NCBI GenBank assembly: GCA_963678675.1 | Contig: OY783200.1 | Span: 25,434,190 to 25,498,189, forward strand | Direction: 5' to 3' | Source: Xiphydria camelus | Taxonomy: Eukaryota; Arthropoda; Insecta; Hymenoptera; Xiphydriidae | Length of the DNA: 64,000 nucleotides | Shown here: positions 1 to 26,535 of the stretch, piece after piece | Layout of the letters: each line of letters starts with the position of its first letter | Position numbering within the stretch: the first letter of the stretch is position 1 | Translations under genes and position numbers: made by a program | Notes under the pieces: model-generated | Seen by the model: only the letters and a program-made list of their open reading frames with translations | What the model was told of the DNA's origin: nothing | Databases searched by the model: none

Positions 1-715
1 CAACGGAGGGCAACCGCGAGAAAATTCGTATCGCGCGCCTCGCACCGCGAGGAAGCGTTCCTCGAAGAACGATGACGAAATGAGCGGCGTTCACCGAATG
101 TTGCCGATAAAGTAGGGAAGCCATGGTACCGAGGGTATCTGTACCCGACGTCGATCGCAGCCGATGGTACTTGAACCTTTTGTCGATAACATGCGAAACT
201 CATCGACCGACCGATGAGTCTACCTACTATAGGTAGGTAGGTACTCGATGAAAAAGAACCCGACGCGATCCGATAAACCTCGAAGCAATGACCCCGTTCA
301 CACTCCGCCCTTTTGGAGACTACCTACCTAGGTACGCACCCAGACAACACACTTTAGTCAAAATGATGTCACTCACTAAATGACGTCCGTTTTTCTTTTC
401 AAAATAACATCAAACGCCTTTCAGAAATGACAAAACAATGATAAAACTTCATTTTGGTAATAATGTCATTCATTAAATATAGGTATTATTATACAATATG
501 TCCCATTGGTAAAACGCAAGTATTTGAATTTCCCTGACATTTGACTTTGGTAGTGCTCCTGCTCCTGTTCCTGCTCCCCGGGATAAAGAAGTACGAGAGT
601 GCGAATGAGAATGAACGCGAGAAAAAATGAGGATCGTGTATGTAACACGACGCGACGATAGAGTTGAACACTAAATGCGGAAGGGAGGCAAACGGATGTA
701 CATATGTACGTATGT

Positions 716-1140
716 ATGCAGACCGTAGCAGAACTAAGGTATACGCCAGCGTAGCTGGTTCCGTATCGGTAGGCGCACTCCGTCCGATATGGTTTCCTGT
801 ACCACCCTATAATGTTGTGATAGGTAATACCGGCTGCCCCAAGATCCGAACCAAAAATGGAACATACCTAGTTCGGTATAAGCTTTGTTCGCAGAGCAGT
901 TGCCAACGGTTTCTGACTGCTTTGCGAATAAAGCTATAATTTCAATACTCGTCAGCGTTTTTTTTTTTTTTTTTTTCGTACAATCGAAGAAACAAACGTA
1001 TAAGCTATAGTGTCATTTAGCCCGGATCTTGGCTGCCGGTATTACCACGAAATTGCAGGAAATCATAGCGGACCGGATGCGCCTACCAATACGGAACCAG
1101 CTACGCTGGCGTGTAAGCTCCGCTACGGTTTTTACGCATG
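716..1140. mobile_element. Inverted-repeat element (MITE-like), copy A
   Basis: The left part (about 735-860) and the reverse complement of the right part (about 1015-1137) match closely: both carry CGCCAGCGTAGCTGGTTCCG followed by a GTAGGCGCA segment and GGTTTCCTG. The arms are over 100 bp around a short AT-rich centre with a T run. There is no coding capacity, which fits a nonautonomous foldback DNA element. A related copy lies at 4858-5214. Ends are approximate and I could not define a target-site duplication. Confidence 0.75.
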
Positions 1141-1607
1141 TACGAGTACAACGCAACGGAGGGTGGCAATACGTTCCAGCGTTGGGAGCGCGATAATTCC
1201 GCGATCCGTACGCGTGTGTGTCTCTGCCGATTGGTCCTGAAAGTAAGCAATACTCGTGCGGCCTGTTGTAACAATTGACGATCGGCATCGCGCGTCAGGG
1301 AAGCGATTCATTTCGTAAGACCCTTTCGATCGCCATAAATGGGATGAATACCGAAAGGAGAGCGAACGGGTACACCGCACACGGCGGCGCGCGCCCGTCA
1401 CCGCTCGAGAGAGAGTGTACGTAGGTTTCCTCGTTGGTATCGAGACAGAGAGAGAAAAAGAGAGAGCAACGAACATCCTCGGAGAGAACGAAGAATTTCA
1501 CAATTCAACGCACTCCATCGGACTTTCCTCGCCGCGTGAGCGGCGCGCCGAGAAAAGTCAGCGTCGGTTCGCCAATTTGTATCCACGCGCGGACGGAAAA
1601 CTCGACG

Positions 1608-1610
<3 letters not shown>

Positions 1611-1695
<85 letters not shown>

Positions 1696-1707
1696 AGAGA
1701 GAGAGAA
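1611..1707. repeat. (GA)n microsatellite
   Basis: An almost pure GA dinucleotide run, slightly interrupted at its 3' end. It produces spurious Arg/Glu and Ser/Leu open frames. Confidence 0.95.
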
Positions 1708-4700
1708 TGTACTCTCACGCGTTATCCGACCTGTGTATCGCAATTTTTGCAATTCGTTTCACCCCCGGCGAACGATCTCGAGTCGGAAAGTTAAATTGGC
1801 CTCAAGAGGCGCCGGCGGGGAAGCGCGCCGCGTCTCGCATAAGGCTCGGCCGAAACAGTTGAATCGTCACGGCGCGGCGGCACTCTGCGAATTAAACGGC
1901 GACCGAACGGTTCTTCTCTCTTGGAAATTGCCGCGAAGGAAATGCGCACATTTTTTCTCGCCTCGTTGTACGACCTAGGCGACAACGATATAGGTATACG
2001 ACGACAGAGACACGGATCCGCGAGGTGTTTGGACTTCCGCGAGCGGAGAAAAAAACAATGCACGACATTTATCATCGCAGTTTCGCTCCGCGCGATCATC
2101 CCCCTCCTTTTCTCCGCGTGTTTATATCCGGTCCCTCTCTCGGCCCCCCGGGAAAGCGCGAAGTCGCTATCCGCGGGCGCTGCAAAGTGATTTATACATC
2201 GCGCTCGCTGACTTTCATAACGGGCAGAGTACTTCCAAAGCACACGATAAACAACAGAGGCCGCCGTTGATATCTCGGCTAATAACGGACGTTCGCGGAT
2301 CTCATATAAATCTCTCAGCATCCAAACTACGTACCTATATTCGGAGTACCTACGCGAAAACTCGCGCACCGCGCTTCCCCTCTCAAAGTTTTCCCAAAAA
2401 TCGAAATCTCTGGAATCAAACTCTCGCGACCAGTCCGCCCGACGCATCGTTTCGCGCTGATTACGAAAATCGCAAATCAATATATCGAGCAAATATGTTT
2501 CGAAATGCGGCCAACTCTCGACCGATTGGATATTTCATCGAATCGGACACGTTTCATTCGATTGACTGCTTGAAGTTGGTGTATCTTGCGACTAGGTATA
2601 CATCGGTTGCTTCGCTCCATTTTGCAAAACTTGTAAATATGTAGATTCGACAGCCGACGTGACCATGGTATTACCTACGTCGAGTCGAATAATTTCTTTC
2701 CTTCCGCGGATCGATTCGGCGTCTCTCATCGGTAGGCGCGATAGCCGATGACGATTGGTCGAGCGGCGAGCCCTCGTGCCTGACGGAGCATCGAACGAGG
2801 AGGGGGTACCTATGCGCGATAAGGAACGACCGGCGCGCGCGCGTTGCGATTCTCTCTTGTCGTCGCGCGATATGTATCCCCCGCGCTAAAGTTTCCGCGT
2901 TGCCTCGACGGTCGCGATCGCGAGCCACCAGAAGGAGACTGTAATAGGTATCAGAGAGAGAGAGCGATGCGGATGAAAATCGTGGCGTCCTTTCGTGCTT
3001 CCTCCGAGATATCGACCCAGCGTGTGATCACGTCCATGTAACGTATACATGCGGATAAATCGATTTTCGAATCCGTCGACACCTCGGGCGCTCGACTGTC
3101 GAACACCGTAAGCAGGGTCGTTCCCCCCCTTTGCCAGAATAATTTCTTCGGCCAATTCGGCTGGAGAGCATTTTACGACCACAAGCTACGGGAAAACCAC
3201 CGTCTCGCCGATATCCAACGGCGATATACATACATATCACACACGGCGATGTACATATATAGAATACATATAGGTATAAAGAAGTCGCGACTGACGATAA
3301 AGAAGCGAGTAGGTACGCTGGGAGATTCGCGTCCGAATCGGAGCTAAGAGCGGTCGCTGCTCGGAGGGTGGTATCGTTCTGTGGGTAGGAGAAGAGGCGA
3401 GGGACGACGACTCACGCGGTCAAACCAGGACTGTTTTTTCCCCCCTCGCGGCGTAACGATCGCAAGTGTGCGGTTCGCGAACTTTGAACTCGCGTTCGCG
3501 GGTTGCCCGCTACGTTTAAAGGCGATCTATGCGGTCTCGCGCGGAGTAGTGCTCGCTCGCGTCGGGGGGTGGAAAGACGAAAAAAGAGAAAGGGAAGAAA
3601 ATACCATTTCGTGAAAGCATCGCTCGAGCAAAGTTGCGAATCGCCCCCTACCCGCTCCCCTGAACGTCTTCCTCCTCCTCCTCCTCGACGCTTCGAGCTC
3701 GACGCGCGCGAACCGAGGGATGAAAACGACCAAACAAATTCTGCCTCGCCGCCAGGGGCAATTTCACGAAAGGTGTTTCAACTTTAATCCCTCTCTCGCG
3801 CACTTTTGCGTTTCATTCGATTCGGCCCTCGGGGTATCGCGCAATTATGCCGGGGACACTTCCAAGGGATTTCGCGAATAACTTTATATTAAACGGAGAG
3901 AGTGGAAGGGGAGAAGAAGAGCACGGGTCGAGGCTATAGATCGGCGAGACGAAAGCGCATCGAGAGACGCGAAAATAGAAATTGCCACGACTAGGCCCTA
4001 CACATACACGTACGCGCGCGCGCGTATACCGTATAGGCATGTAGAGACGACCTCCGCGAAACCATGTGTACGGGAGTACGTGACCAGCTGTACAGATCTG
4101 GAAGTAGGTACGTAGGCCCCGGTGGGCGTCGTACACGCTGTAGTGAGGTCGGCAAACCTTTTCTGGGCGCAACACATTGTTTTTCCCCCGCACGAGATTC
4201 CGCGAAGAGAAAGGGGGCGAAGGACGAGAAACTCATGCAGTCGCGTCCGCCGTTTTCAATGCGTCCTCGTAGAAGTGCTCTCTTCGCGCTCGCTCGCGCG
4301 CGCGCGCGAATACGAAAGTTTCTCTCGCGCGAGAGATATCATACGCGACCCCCCGCTTTGTCGCAGTCGCAACGTTGCGTCGTGACGCGCGCGGCGCACG
4401 ACATTCGACGAGCGAATCGGCAAGAGAGCCCGCCGCGGCGGCCACGCACCGCCTGAGGCTGCGGAGAGCGGGGCAGCGGAGCCCGCAAACTCGAAGGTGG
4501 AGGCAGTCCGCGAGTGGCTCGCGCTCCGTTCGGTCGTTGATCTCGTTAACCGTTACCGTTCTCGCGAGAATCGGCGCGCTCGCGGGACGCGCAAACTAGA
4601 TGTCGAAAATACGGGATACACCACGCGAATATGCTCGCGAGCCTACGAACAGGACCTGTTCGATCCGAGTATATCGGAGTCATCGTGTGCGTCGACGGTG

Positions 4701-4857
4701 GTAGACGACGGTGTCGACGTCGTTCTCGCCTACTCGGGGTGGGTGTTAATGATCGGGCCTGGTTGGGCTCACGTCATTCGAGTCTTCTCAAAAGGAGGCG
4801 ATCGGCGAGCGGGGTATACGGAAATCATACTTCCGACGCGCGCGAATGATCACCCCC

Positions 4858-5214
4858 GTCGCGCGTGTAAAAACCGTTGCACAACTTACTCGCCAGTATA
4901 GCTGGTTCCGCATCGGTAGGCGCACCCCGTCCGCTATGGTTTCCTGTAATTTCGTGGTACCTAATATCGGCAACCGACATCCGAACCAAATGGAACCATT
5001 GGTCCGAGAGACATTGGTAATCTCATTAATGGTCAGAGTGACGGATGTTCCAATACAGTTTCACAATACTCGTATCAGCGTTTTTCCGAGTATGTAATCG
5101 AGAAAATAAACATAAGCTGTGCCATTTGGTTCGGATCTCGGCTGTCGGTATTACCACGAAATTAAAGGAAACCACGCTATGCTGGTGAATAAATTACGCA
5201 ATCGTTTGCATGTA
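4858..5214. mobile_element. Inverted-repeat element (MITE-like), copy B
   Basis: This shares the arm of copy A (GCTGGTTCCGCATCGGTAGG, then GGTTTCCTGTAATTTCGTGG). Its right arm carries the inverse, including GGTATTACCACGAAATT near 5145-5162. The left arm runs from about 4866 to 4985 and the right from about 5128 to 5205. The centre differs from copy A. It has no coding capacity. Two diverged copies within 5 kb point to a repeated element rather than a chance hairpin. Confidence 0.7.
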
Positions 5215-6167
5215 TACATAGTATACACGTATACGACGGTTCGCTGTTCATATACGGTATCGCGCGTACGCGATAAATTTTACCATGCTTGTATCGTTGG
5301 CTGCATTTTCTCGCGCACCCCGCAATGTTCGCCGAAAAAGTCGAATATCGACGTAATCCAAGAGAAGGCCCGAATAGAAGAGTCAAACCCCGAGTCTCGT
5401 ACCGGATAGAAGGGTGATAGAGGGAGCCGGTAGCACGACGAGAGAGGGCCCATCCGCTGCGCTCCTTCGCAGCCGTGATCGTCGCGAGACGCGCGACGCG
5501 CGTAACTGTAGGCGCGAATCTCACGCGATCGGCGGGATGTGGTGCGGACGAGAAGGGAACGCGGATAGCGCGCGCGCGCGCTAGCCTAGTACAACACCCA
5601 CGTGGCGGCGAGACCGCGCGCGATCATGCTCGCATTCTCGATACGGCGTGTCGATCGCAACCGCTTTCGTTTCGAATTGGCTCTCGGGAGCGATTCGAGT
5701 TCGCCGAATCTTCGTAGGACGGCGGCCGGCTGCTGTACCAGCTAAGTCGGACGGTGAAACTAGAGTGTTGCGTCGACGATGAAAATTTTCGATTCGGAAT
5801 GACGTGGGCGCGGGCTATTGTTGCGAGGGCTAGAGGAGAGGGACGTATCGAAAGCTCCCAGAGCTAATCGCGACGACAATCGTCACCGTCACCGTTACCG
5901 TCACAGTCGTCGTCGTCGTCGTCGTCGTCGTCGACGTCGTCTCCGTGAGCCGCGGCAACGTCAGCAGCAGAGCGAGCGCACGACCGCGGGGAGCGCCGCC
6001 ATGGATTGCGTCCTTCGACACGAAACGGTCGAGTTTCCGTCGGGCTGAGAGCAGCCTGCTCCCGGACGGCTACTCGTCCGGACAACTCGAAGGATTTCTC
6101 CTCTCGAAAAACGCAGAGAGGAGAAGTCGATGTGCGCCGCTCGTACAAGCCAGGGAGAGCGTTCGCG

Positions 6168-19227
<13,060 letters not shown>

Positions 19228-19309
19228 TAGACGGCAAGCTAGTAGTTACTCTTACCGCGTAATTTATTCCGACTCCGTTGTCCTTTCGTTCGGCCCGCGT
19301 CGTCCCAAA

Positions 19310-19312
<3 letters not shown>

Positions 19313-19341
<29 letters not shown>

Positions 19342-19434
19342 GAATTCCCAGTGCTCGAGCCGCAGCGTGACGTCTCTTTCATCGCACGGTGCAACGTACA
19401 ACTTACGATTGCGATTGCGATTGCGATTGCGATT
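19313..19434. repeat. (TCG)n and (GCGATT)n simple repeats in 3' UTR
   Basis: A TCG triplet run at about 19313-19341 and a GCGATT hexamer run at about 19406-19434. Both lie between the transporter stop codon and its likely polyadenylation signal. Confidence 0.9.
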
Positions 19435-19470
19435 CGAGATCGTTCGATAGAGATAGTCGTGTACCTAGTC

Positions 19471-19476
19471 AATAAA
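19471..19476 (+). terminator. Likely polyadenylation signal of the transporter
   Basis: AATAAA about 245 bases after the stop codon. A second AATAAA near 19791 could give a longer 3' UTR. Confidence 0.5.
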
Positions 19477-20212
19477 CGAAGCATTCTCGATTAACGCGGT
19501 ACGAGCGCGACCGCGTTGGAAATTTTTCAAGTCCAACTTCGCTCGCCTTCGTGTAATGTGGTATGTATACAATGTATAAAAAAATCGAGTACGAGGGGAG
19601 GCCGATCTTCGCCCCTAGGCGGTGCGACCACCGCGGCTACCGTCGAATGTGGATTGTGTGATTTTAGTACGTAGAAGAGTAGGGGCGATACGAGAACGAT
19701 TACCTATACAAACTATTATAAGCTTTGCGTTATTAGGATTCTTTGATATAGGTATATGTATGTATATAGCTGCATACCGTGCGCGTTCACAATAAAGAGT
19801 ACTTATACCAATTCTCGGGATACAGTCCTAGGTATACCTTTGTCCTTCTCAAAAGAAGACTGACGATGACAATCCAAGTCTGGAGGTCTTACACAATCGT
19901 GCTACGAGTACCTACCCACGCCGTAGGTACTACTCGTACAATAGTTCTCGTATCTCTGACCCCCCTGTACGTATTTAAGATATAAGGAGATACGGGAACT
20001 TAGATCTCTGTCGACACTAATGTGAACGGGGTACGAGGTAGAATGCCCATGCGCGCGCGAATTCGGTTTTGAATCCAAGTTTAATTTGACGGTAGGTGCC
20101 TGCAGGAGAATGGCATCATGGGATACATCGTTGGAATCGCGTAAGCGTGGTTGACTTATACGATCAGGGGCCACTCGAATTCGGATTCCAGATAGCACTC
20201 CTACACTAAAGC

Positions 20213-20590
20213 CTTCTAAAAGATGTTTACTTTTTGGGATGCCGTTGAGATGACTATTCGGAGTCACCTAAAAGACGCGTCTGCTTTGGGATGCCTTTAC
20301 AGATGTACGAGAAAAGTTGTCTTAAAGTCATCTTTTAGACGTCCCAAAAGAGTCACCTGAAAGATACCTTTTTCGCCTGACCAAAAGATAATTTTTTGCC
20401 GTGGCTATAAGTTTTAGGTGTCCCAAAAGAGTTGTCTAAAAGACACCTTACCGACACGCCGGGAAATCTAAACGACAACTTATATATACGGACACGCCGG
20501 GGCCGTCTAAAAGCTGGGACATTATAGACACGATGTGCGGTACTACGCTAAAAGATATCCGTGACTCTTTGGGGAGGTCTTTTCGATAAC
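20213..20590. repeat. Degenerate repeat built on CTAAAAGA / TCTTTTAG
   Basis: The motif CTAAAAGA and its inverse TCTTTTAGAC recur many times, often next to CCCAAAAGAG or TTTGGGATG. Copies occur at about 20214, 20267, 20330, 20343, 20432 and 20549. The spacing is irregular and both orientations occur, so it looks like a decayed inverted-repeat element or complex satellite. Confidence 0.6.
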
Positions 20591-20599
20591 TTTCGCGGA

Positions 20600-23500
20600 T
20601 GACTGTGTGATCCGGAGTAGCGCGCGCGTGCGAGCGTTGCCGTGTCTAACCACGGAGATGATTTTCGCAGTGAAAGAACAAAAAGGGGGCGAGATACTCA
20701 AAAGTTTGAGTTACATTCGTCGAATCGACGTTTTAAGTGAAATCCGAATATCGATCAAACTAGGCGCGACTTTGATCTTATCGTGTTCTTCTTGTAGAAA
20801 TCGCTCGTGGAGAAGCTGGCGCGGAGACGCGCGTTGTATCGAAACTCGGCGTATCCTAATTTCAAGCGAGTGAGAGAGTATCGGGTCAGCCAAAGATACC
20901 GTAGACGCGGCGATATAGTAGAAGAAAGCAGGGATTCGTGGATGCTTATTCCCGGTAAGCCGAAAATTACGTCGAATCATAGATTAATTACAATAACTTA
21001 GTGCTGAGGAGTATGCGGTCTCGCGGGAAACGTGACGCGGACCGGGGATAACGATTGGCTCGGTAGATGCCTACGTTGATCACGAGTTGTCCTCGTGGAC
21101 AAAAAATGGATTGATAAATTTATGGGAAAATGTGGCAATTTCTGCTTGATTTGGTTTCGATTGTTGAAGTTTTTGGACACTTGTCCGCAGGTGACGAGGG
21201 GTCAATGATCTACAGAGTCGCGAATGCTCGGCTCAATTAATTTCCGGGAGTGACTAAGAGATTGTGCTGGCTGTTTCGTTCTACTCCGGTGTACCTATGC
21301 GATAAGTACCTAGGTATGGTTTGCAATTTTTCTTACCATGATTCTGTACAGTCACAGTGTGGCTGTATAATAATACATTTTCACAGTGTATATCTTTCAA
21401 TTAACAGTTCCAAAATAAAGTCCGTCCCAACACATTACAACTGATTTTTCGATTGCCTCAGACTCGAGATAAAATCCTTGTCGTTTTAATCGAAGCGAAA
21501 ATCTAAAACTAAAATTTATGCGTTTTCATTAGGTATATTAAATTATAACGATTTTCTGTAATTTGATTTTTTTCATCGAGAAGCAAACATCAGCTGATAA
21601 GCACCGCGGTTGAACGGGTTGTCTACATGCTGGAGCAGTTGCGCGTAAAATTCTACAAGATTCGTCGAAATATCGTAGGTATATCAACTACGCAATAACA
21701 TTGAACATACCTAAATAATGTTGGAGGAAGAACTCGAAATGATTTCGATCGTTGCAGCGTAGCGTATCATCGATCTCAAAATTATCCAAGTTGAATTTCT
21801 CCAGTCGAATTGAAAGTTTATTGTTGATTTCAAAGACTGAATGAATATCCAGATAGCGTTGAATTATTCAATAGCATGGTAGTCTAAAAATTCTAACCAG
21901 AGATTCGATAGTTATAACAAAGGCGTCATCTGAAATTTTGAGAAACTGTAGAATCAGCTGTGGCTGAAACAAGAAGCAGAACTATCAGTGGTCTTATTGG
22001 ATCAAGAGATCAATTAACTGAACAAATATGCGATCAATAGGTATATCCAAAATATATTATCAATTCAAGGGGTACAATAAATTATTATCCTTATAATTAA
22101 AATCATAAATTGCAGGGGTGATAGCTGCCTATAATTCTCTCTTGAAAAGGAAAAATCAAATATTCCTACAAGGAAAATCGTACGCTAATATCGACACTCG
22201 AGAGGCAAAGTAGGGATATTTTTTCCAGGACTGTCGCGAACTGGAGCACGGTCATCCTTGCGAGTGCTCCTTGGGAATTCGATGTAAAATGCAGTTTATA
22301 TTCAGACGAAAATTAGATAATCATATATACGAAGTAGAAAAATAATTCTCATATGTCAAGCAAATTATGAAAAATTGGAGACAAAAAATGGCTTGCTATA
22401 AACCCTGCATTAATTAGTCCGCGACATGATACAACTAAGTCGATAATGATTCGACTAATAAATATTCGGAATATAATATAGAGGTATAATTTGTTCATAG
22501 GTTTTCTCAGAATAGAGAGTTTGTAATATTTCATATGTTTTACGGGCGCCAGGCAAAAATTGCGAGTCGCACCGACTTTCGTAGAATATGTATATGTAGA
22601 ATATAGACCTGCAAAGTAACAGAAGTTTCTATGCGCGACAATTTGCGAAGCTTTCAGACATGGTTCAGATAAGATAATACAGTAGGCGTTCCTTGCAAAC
22701 TGGTACAAGTAATGACCCACACGGCTTTTACACCGATTTATCGAACCGGCGTCGCAGAATGGATGAAAAAGATATATCAATTAGATATATATATCAAAAA
22801 TCACTGAAATAGAATTATTGCCTTGGACAAGAACGCGGTATTTCTAAACTTGCAACGCGAAAAGTGCATCCCAATGCGACGCTGGTCGACGGTACCACGT
22901 TAGGGTACAAATTTTAATTTTCAGTTACACACACATGCAAAGAATATGTCTGGCAGACTTGCGAGGCCAATTTTATTAAAATGCCGACCATAATTTTGTA
23001 AATTTGAGTCTCGATTATAATTAATATGGTTTATGATTTTTCAGCAAAATTAAAATTTTAATTTAATATAAAAATTGCTGCTCTTAGAAGCAGTTGTGAT
23101 TCAATCTCAGCAGCTCTGGAATATCCCAGTTTGCCTCCCAACTGCCGACATTGGTTCACAACCAAACCTACAACCTCATATTTTTTAATAATGCGATAAG
23201 AAAAATGTCTGCTATAACTTGAACTTTTAAATAAAAATGAAATACGTATCGAAATGTAATGAACTAATTTTTCTTTAAGTCATATTTAGTCAAAGAAGTC
23301 AAAATAGAAAATATAGAAATATCACTCTCGCAAGCCCACTAGAAAAAGACAAGCGACAGTACGAGAGAAGGATAGTGCAAGAAGATCCGTGCGACACAAA
23401 AATTCCAGAATCACTTCTGAAACGATCCCCCAGTGTCAAGAACTGGGCGGAAAATTTCAGAAGATCCTCGGAAATTTCACGCGCCGTACGGAAAGGGTGT

Positions 23501-26500
23501 GGAGCGACGAACGGCGTCCTCTTCACCGATGAGATTCTTCCTGTGCGTACGAGTTATTCGTCACGTTTCATTGCTCGACGATCGCTCGAGTTCGGAGGAA
23601 TCTTCAAACACCGAGTTACGAGAAATCGTTAGCAATAAATGACAGAGACGAAAACTTCGCGATCTTGAAGTACTAAAGACCAATCCGCCCGAAGGAGACT
23701 CTGATCGGTCACACTCTCAAGCATACACTGGCCAAAAAAAAAAAAAGATGCGTTGAGATTCAACGGACCCTACTGATAACCTATATTTAAAAAAACGAAT
23801 GGCCATAATCGCGAAAATCAGCGAAAGTACCTATACTTATACAAAAAATTCGGACGTTCGCACTGATACACGCATTCGTCTCGTCAATCATTCTCTAATC
23901 GTTTGAATGTTGATCTTCGGTGATGATCCAGTGTCGAGGGAGGAGATCTCGTTTCCTCCCCCTCGCAGCAGCTGCAATACGACGCGAAAGAGATACACGG
24001 AATCGCGGATTTTTTAAGCTACGGACTCTAAACCGTGACTCTCTATCGATCGTCCAAAGAAGGACAATTGCTAATGGGTTTATCGGTCGAACTTTAATCC
24101 TTATTATTAGCTTTAGGATGAACGTATAAAACGAGCTGAAAAGCTACTCTGAAAGAATCATAAGCAAAGTGGATATCTGACCCTGAAAAAAATCCAAGGA
24201 ACGAAGCTACCGCGATTTTCAAAGAGCCCGTATAGAACTGGTAGCGATCAAGATTTTCTAGGCAAATGAGAGAAGTAACATGTCGTTCATACAAAAGTTA
24301 TGAAAGTGTAAGAAAAAACGAAGTAAAACAATCAATGTTAGAAGCGTTAACGAGCTTTCGATTATTACATTTCTTCGAGTGATGATATAAAAATAATTGA
24401 GCATCTCTTTGAAATTCGATTTTTATTGAAGAGAGCGTGTTTTATAATCATGTAACGAGAACAATTTAATTGAAATGAAAGGAAATATAGACTGTGCTCC
24501 GATTAAAATGCCGCTACAAATCGAGTTCTTTAATATTTTTTAGAAAAATTCAAATGCAGATGATAAGATATAAGTGAAAAGGGATCCGCTACCAACACCA
24601 TAATACAAATCGGCTCTTTTCTTTCCATCGCCAGGCTTCAGCCCCTCTTAAGGCGGCTGTGGCGATTTTTCCATCAGTCCGAGAAGCAACAATGCAATCG
24701 ATAACGCGTCCCGCGAAACGAACAAATTTCCCTGACAAAGATTCCTCTCGAATTCATCTACACGAAGAAGTATTCACCGTTCGACCAGTTATTGACTTTT
24801 GATTTCTCGAGTTCAATTAATTCGCGAGCGTCGAACGGTGATACCACCTCGCGATTATATTTGCAGCGAATTTTCGACGACAGTTCTTCAAATAGCAAAC
24901 GAGGAAAATATAAAACTGAGTATAAAAGTATCTTTCCAAAACGCGTCTCGCTGCAAATCCCCTAAAGTGTTATCGTCGCGCCACACAGAGAAAGGGACAG
25001 AATGAGCGAAGAAAAGGCATGTACAACGAACCGATCTCGGTATAGCGCGTCATTCCGCGTACCGAAAGTCAGTTTGAGGAAATCTGAAGGGGGTACTCAC
25101 CGATGACGATTACAGTCACATCCATTCTAGCTCCGACGTAACACGGTAATCCAAAGTTTACTGCACAAAAAACAGAACAATTGTGAGTCAAAGGCGTGGC
25201 TGATTGAAATACGCGAAGAAACGAACGTGGCGAACACGAAATTTCTGTATCGCGATCACCGAGAAACTTCTAGAATTTTTGGCAGGTTCTTTCGAAGGAT
25301 TCGCGAGCGCCACGATCATTCTCCCGGTTCGCGAAGCTCTCCGATCTTCGAAAAGGATTTCCGACGTCGTTCTACTTCAACAATTTTCTCGGAAAAGCAA
25401 AAGGGAATACGCAAGCAGGGAGCGCGAGATTAGAGCGCGTACTCCCCTTGACTCGCTATACATTGTAGATACGACACGCTCAAAACAAAGTATCGCAACG
25501 TTCAGCGTCAAACGATGAAACGAATAAAAACAAACCCGGGCCTGTTTTAGGCCTAGAACGCACGAGCGGCGAACCGCGGCAGTTGGAGGTCGTGCGGCTA
25601 ATCTATATAGGAATACATATATGGCAGAGACAACGCACTGGCATCCGCGTAACCGCGCGGAATTCTATTGTAACGCGACCGCTTAGAGTACGAAGGGGTA
25701 TTCCATGTAATTTTATTCAATACGCTCTTCCCATGAAATAAATATTGCTATTTTTAAATTCAGTCTGAAATGATATAATATAGGTGCGTATTCGATATCG
25801 CACGAAGAGAAAGACGTTCGAAAAAATAATTATAGTACGCAAAGAGTTATAAGTCAAGCAACGAATGTGAGAGAAATACCTATAGTCTTACAACACGATG
25901 GCGCAGCTGCATTCTCAAATGTTATTTTGCAGCTTAAATAAATTCGAAAATGAAAGATAAAAAAAAAGGGGGGTAAATAACTGTCTAAATTTTTTTAATC
26001 TGCAATAAGAAAAAAATTACGGGAAAGCCGAATTTCTCGGAAGAATCAAAACCTTCGATTCAGTCCGAAATAGCTGAAAGAAATTACATCATTACGTGTA
26101 GAGCAACGAATTATGTGTAATCCCAGAAAATTCTCCAAGCATCACCTCGCGATTTTTCCATGGAATATCAAATTTCTCGACGAAATTCCAGCTTTTCTAG
26201 AATCCCTAAATATCCAGCTAGAAGCAGAGCGAAATAGCAACGAATTGTTTACACTCAAAAGTGGAAATTAATTTATAATACAAATCACAGTGCACGCGCG
26301 AGCGCGCGCACTCGTTGCATCGCCCCCTTATGATACTCGAAAGAATGCACAGAAACTTTCATTCTCGAACATCGATACGATTTTCTTCGTATTTCGAAAT
26401 TCCCCAAAAAATTCCCGAACGTGACGAAAATTGCAATAAATATTACCGTTAGTTATTCGTCGCGCGTACATCCGCAGCAGTAGCGTCGGTCTTGGCGTTC

Positions 26501-26535
26501 TTGATATGAGACGAGCTCTCGATGTTGCTTCTGCC
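20600..26535. other. AT-rich gene desert
   Basis: I see no gene with support. The sequence is AT-rich, with short open frames of no recognisable similarity, and composition shifts sharply to GC-rich near 26500. It could hold regulatory DNA or old transposon remains. Confidence 0.5.

Larger units (their letters stand above)
1..5800. other. Noncoding 5' region
   Basis: I find no supported gene here. Open frames on both strands are short or are created by GA tracts and GC-rich DNA, and none shows a recognisable domain. The stretch holds two copies of one inverted-repeat element (about 716-1140 and 4858-5214), a (GA)n tract, a T run near 960-976 and several TAGGTA/TACCTA clusters (for example 226-245 and 319-333). 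The last few hundred bases are CpG-rich and may be the promoter and 5' UTR of the transporter long form, which is inferred from position only. Confidence 0.6.

Noticed and set aside
1398..1978. Arg/Glu and Ser/Leu repeat proteins on both strands
   Set aside because: Products of the GA/CT microsatellite. The same applies at 7711-8158, 15307-15759 and 41276-41548.
20600..26535. Possible genes in the AT-rich desert
   Set aside because: Frames are short and have no motifs; nothing passed inspection.
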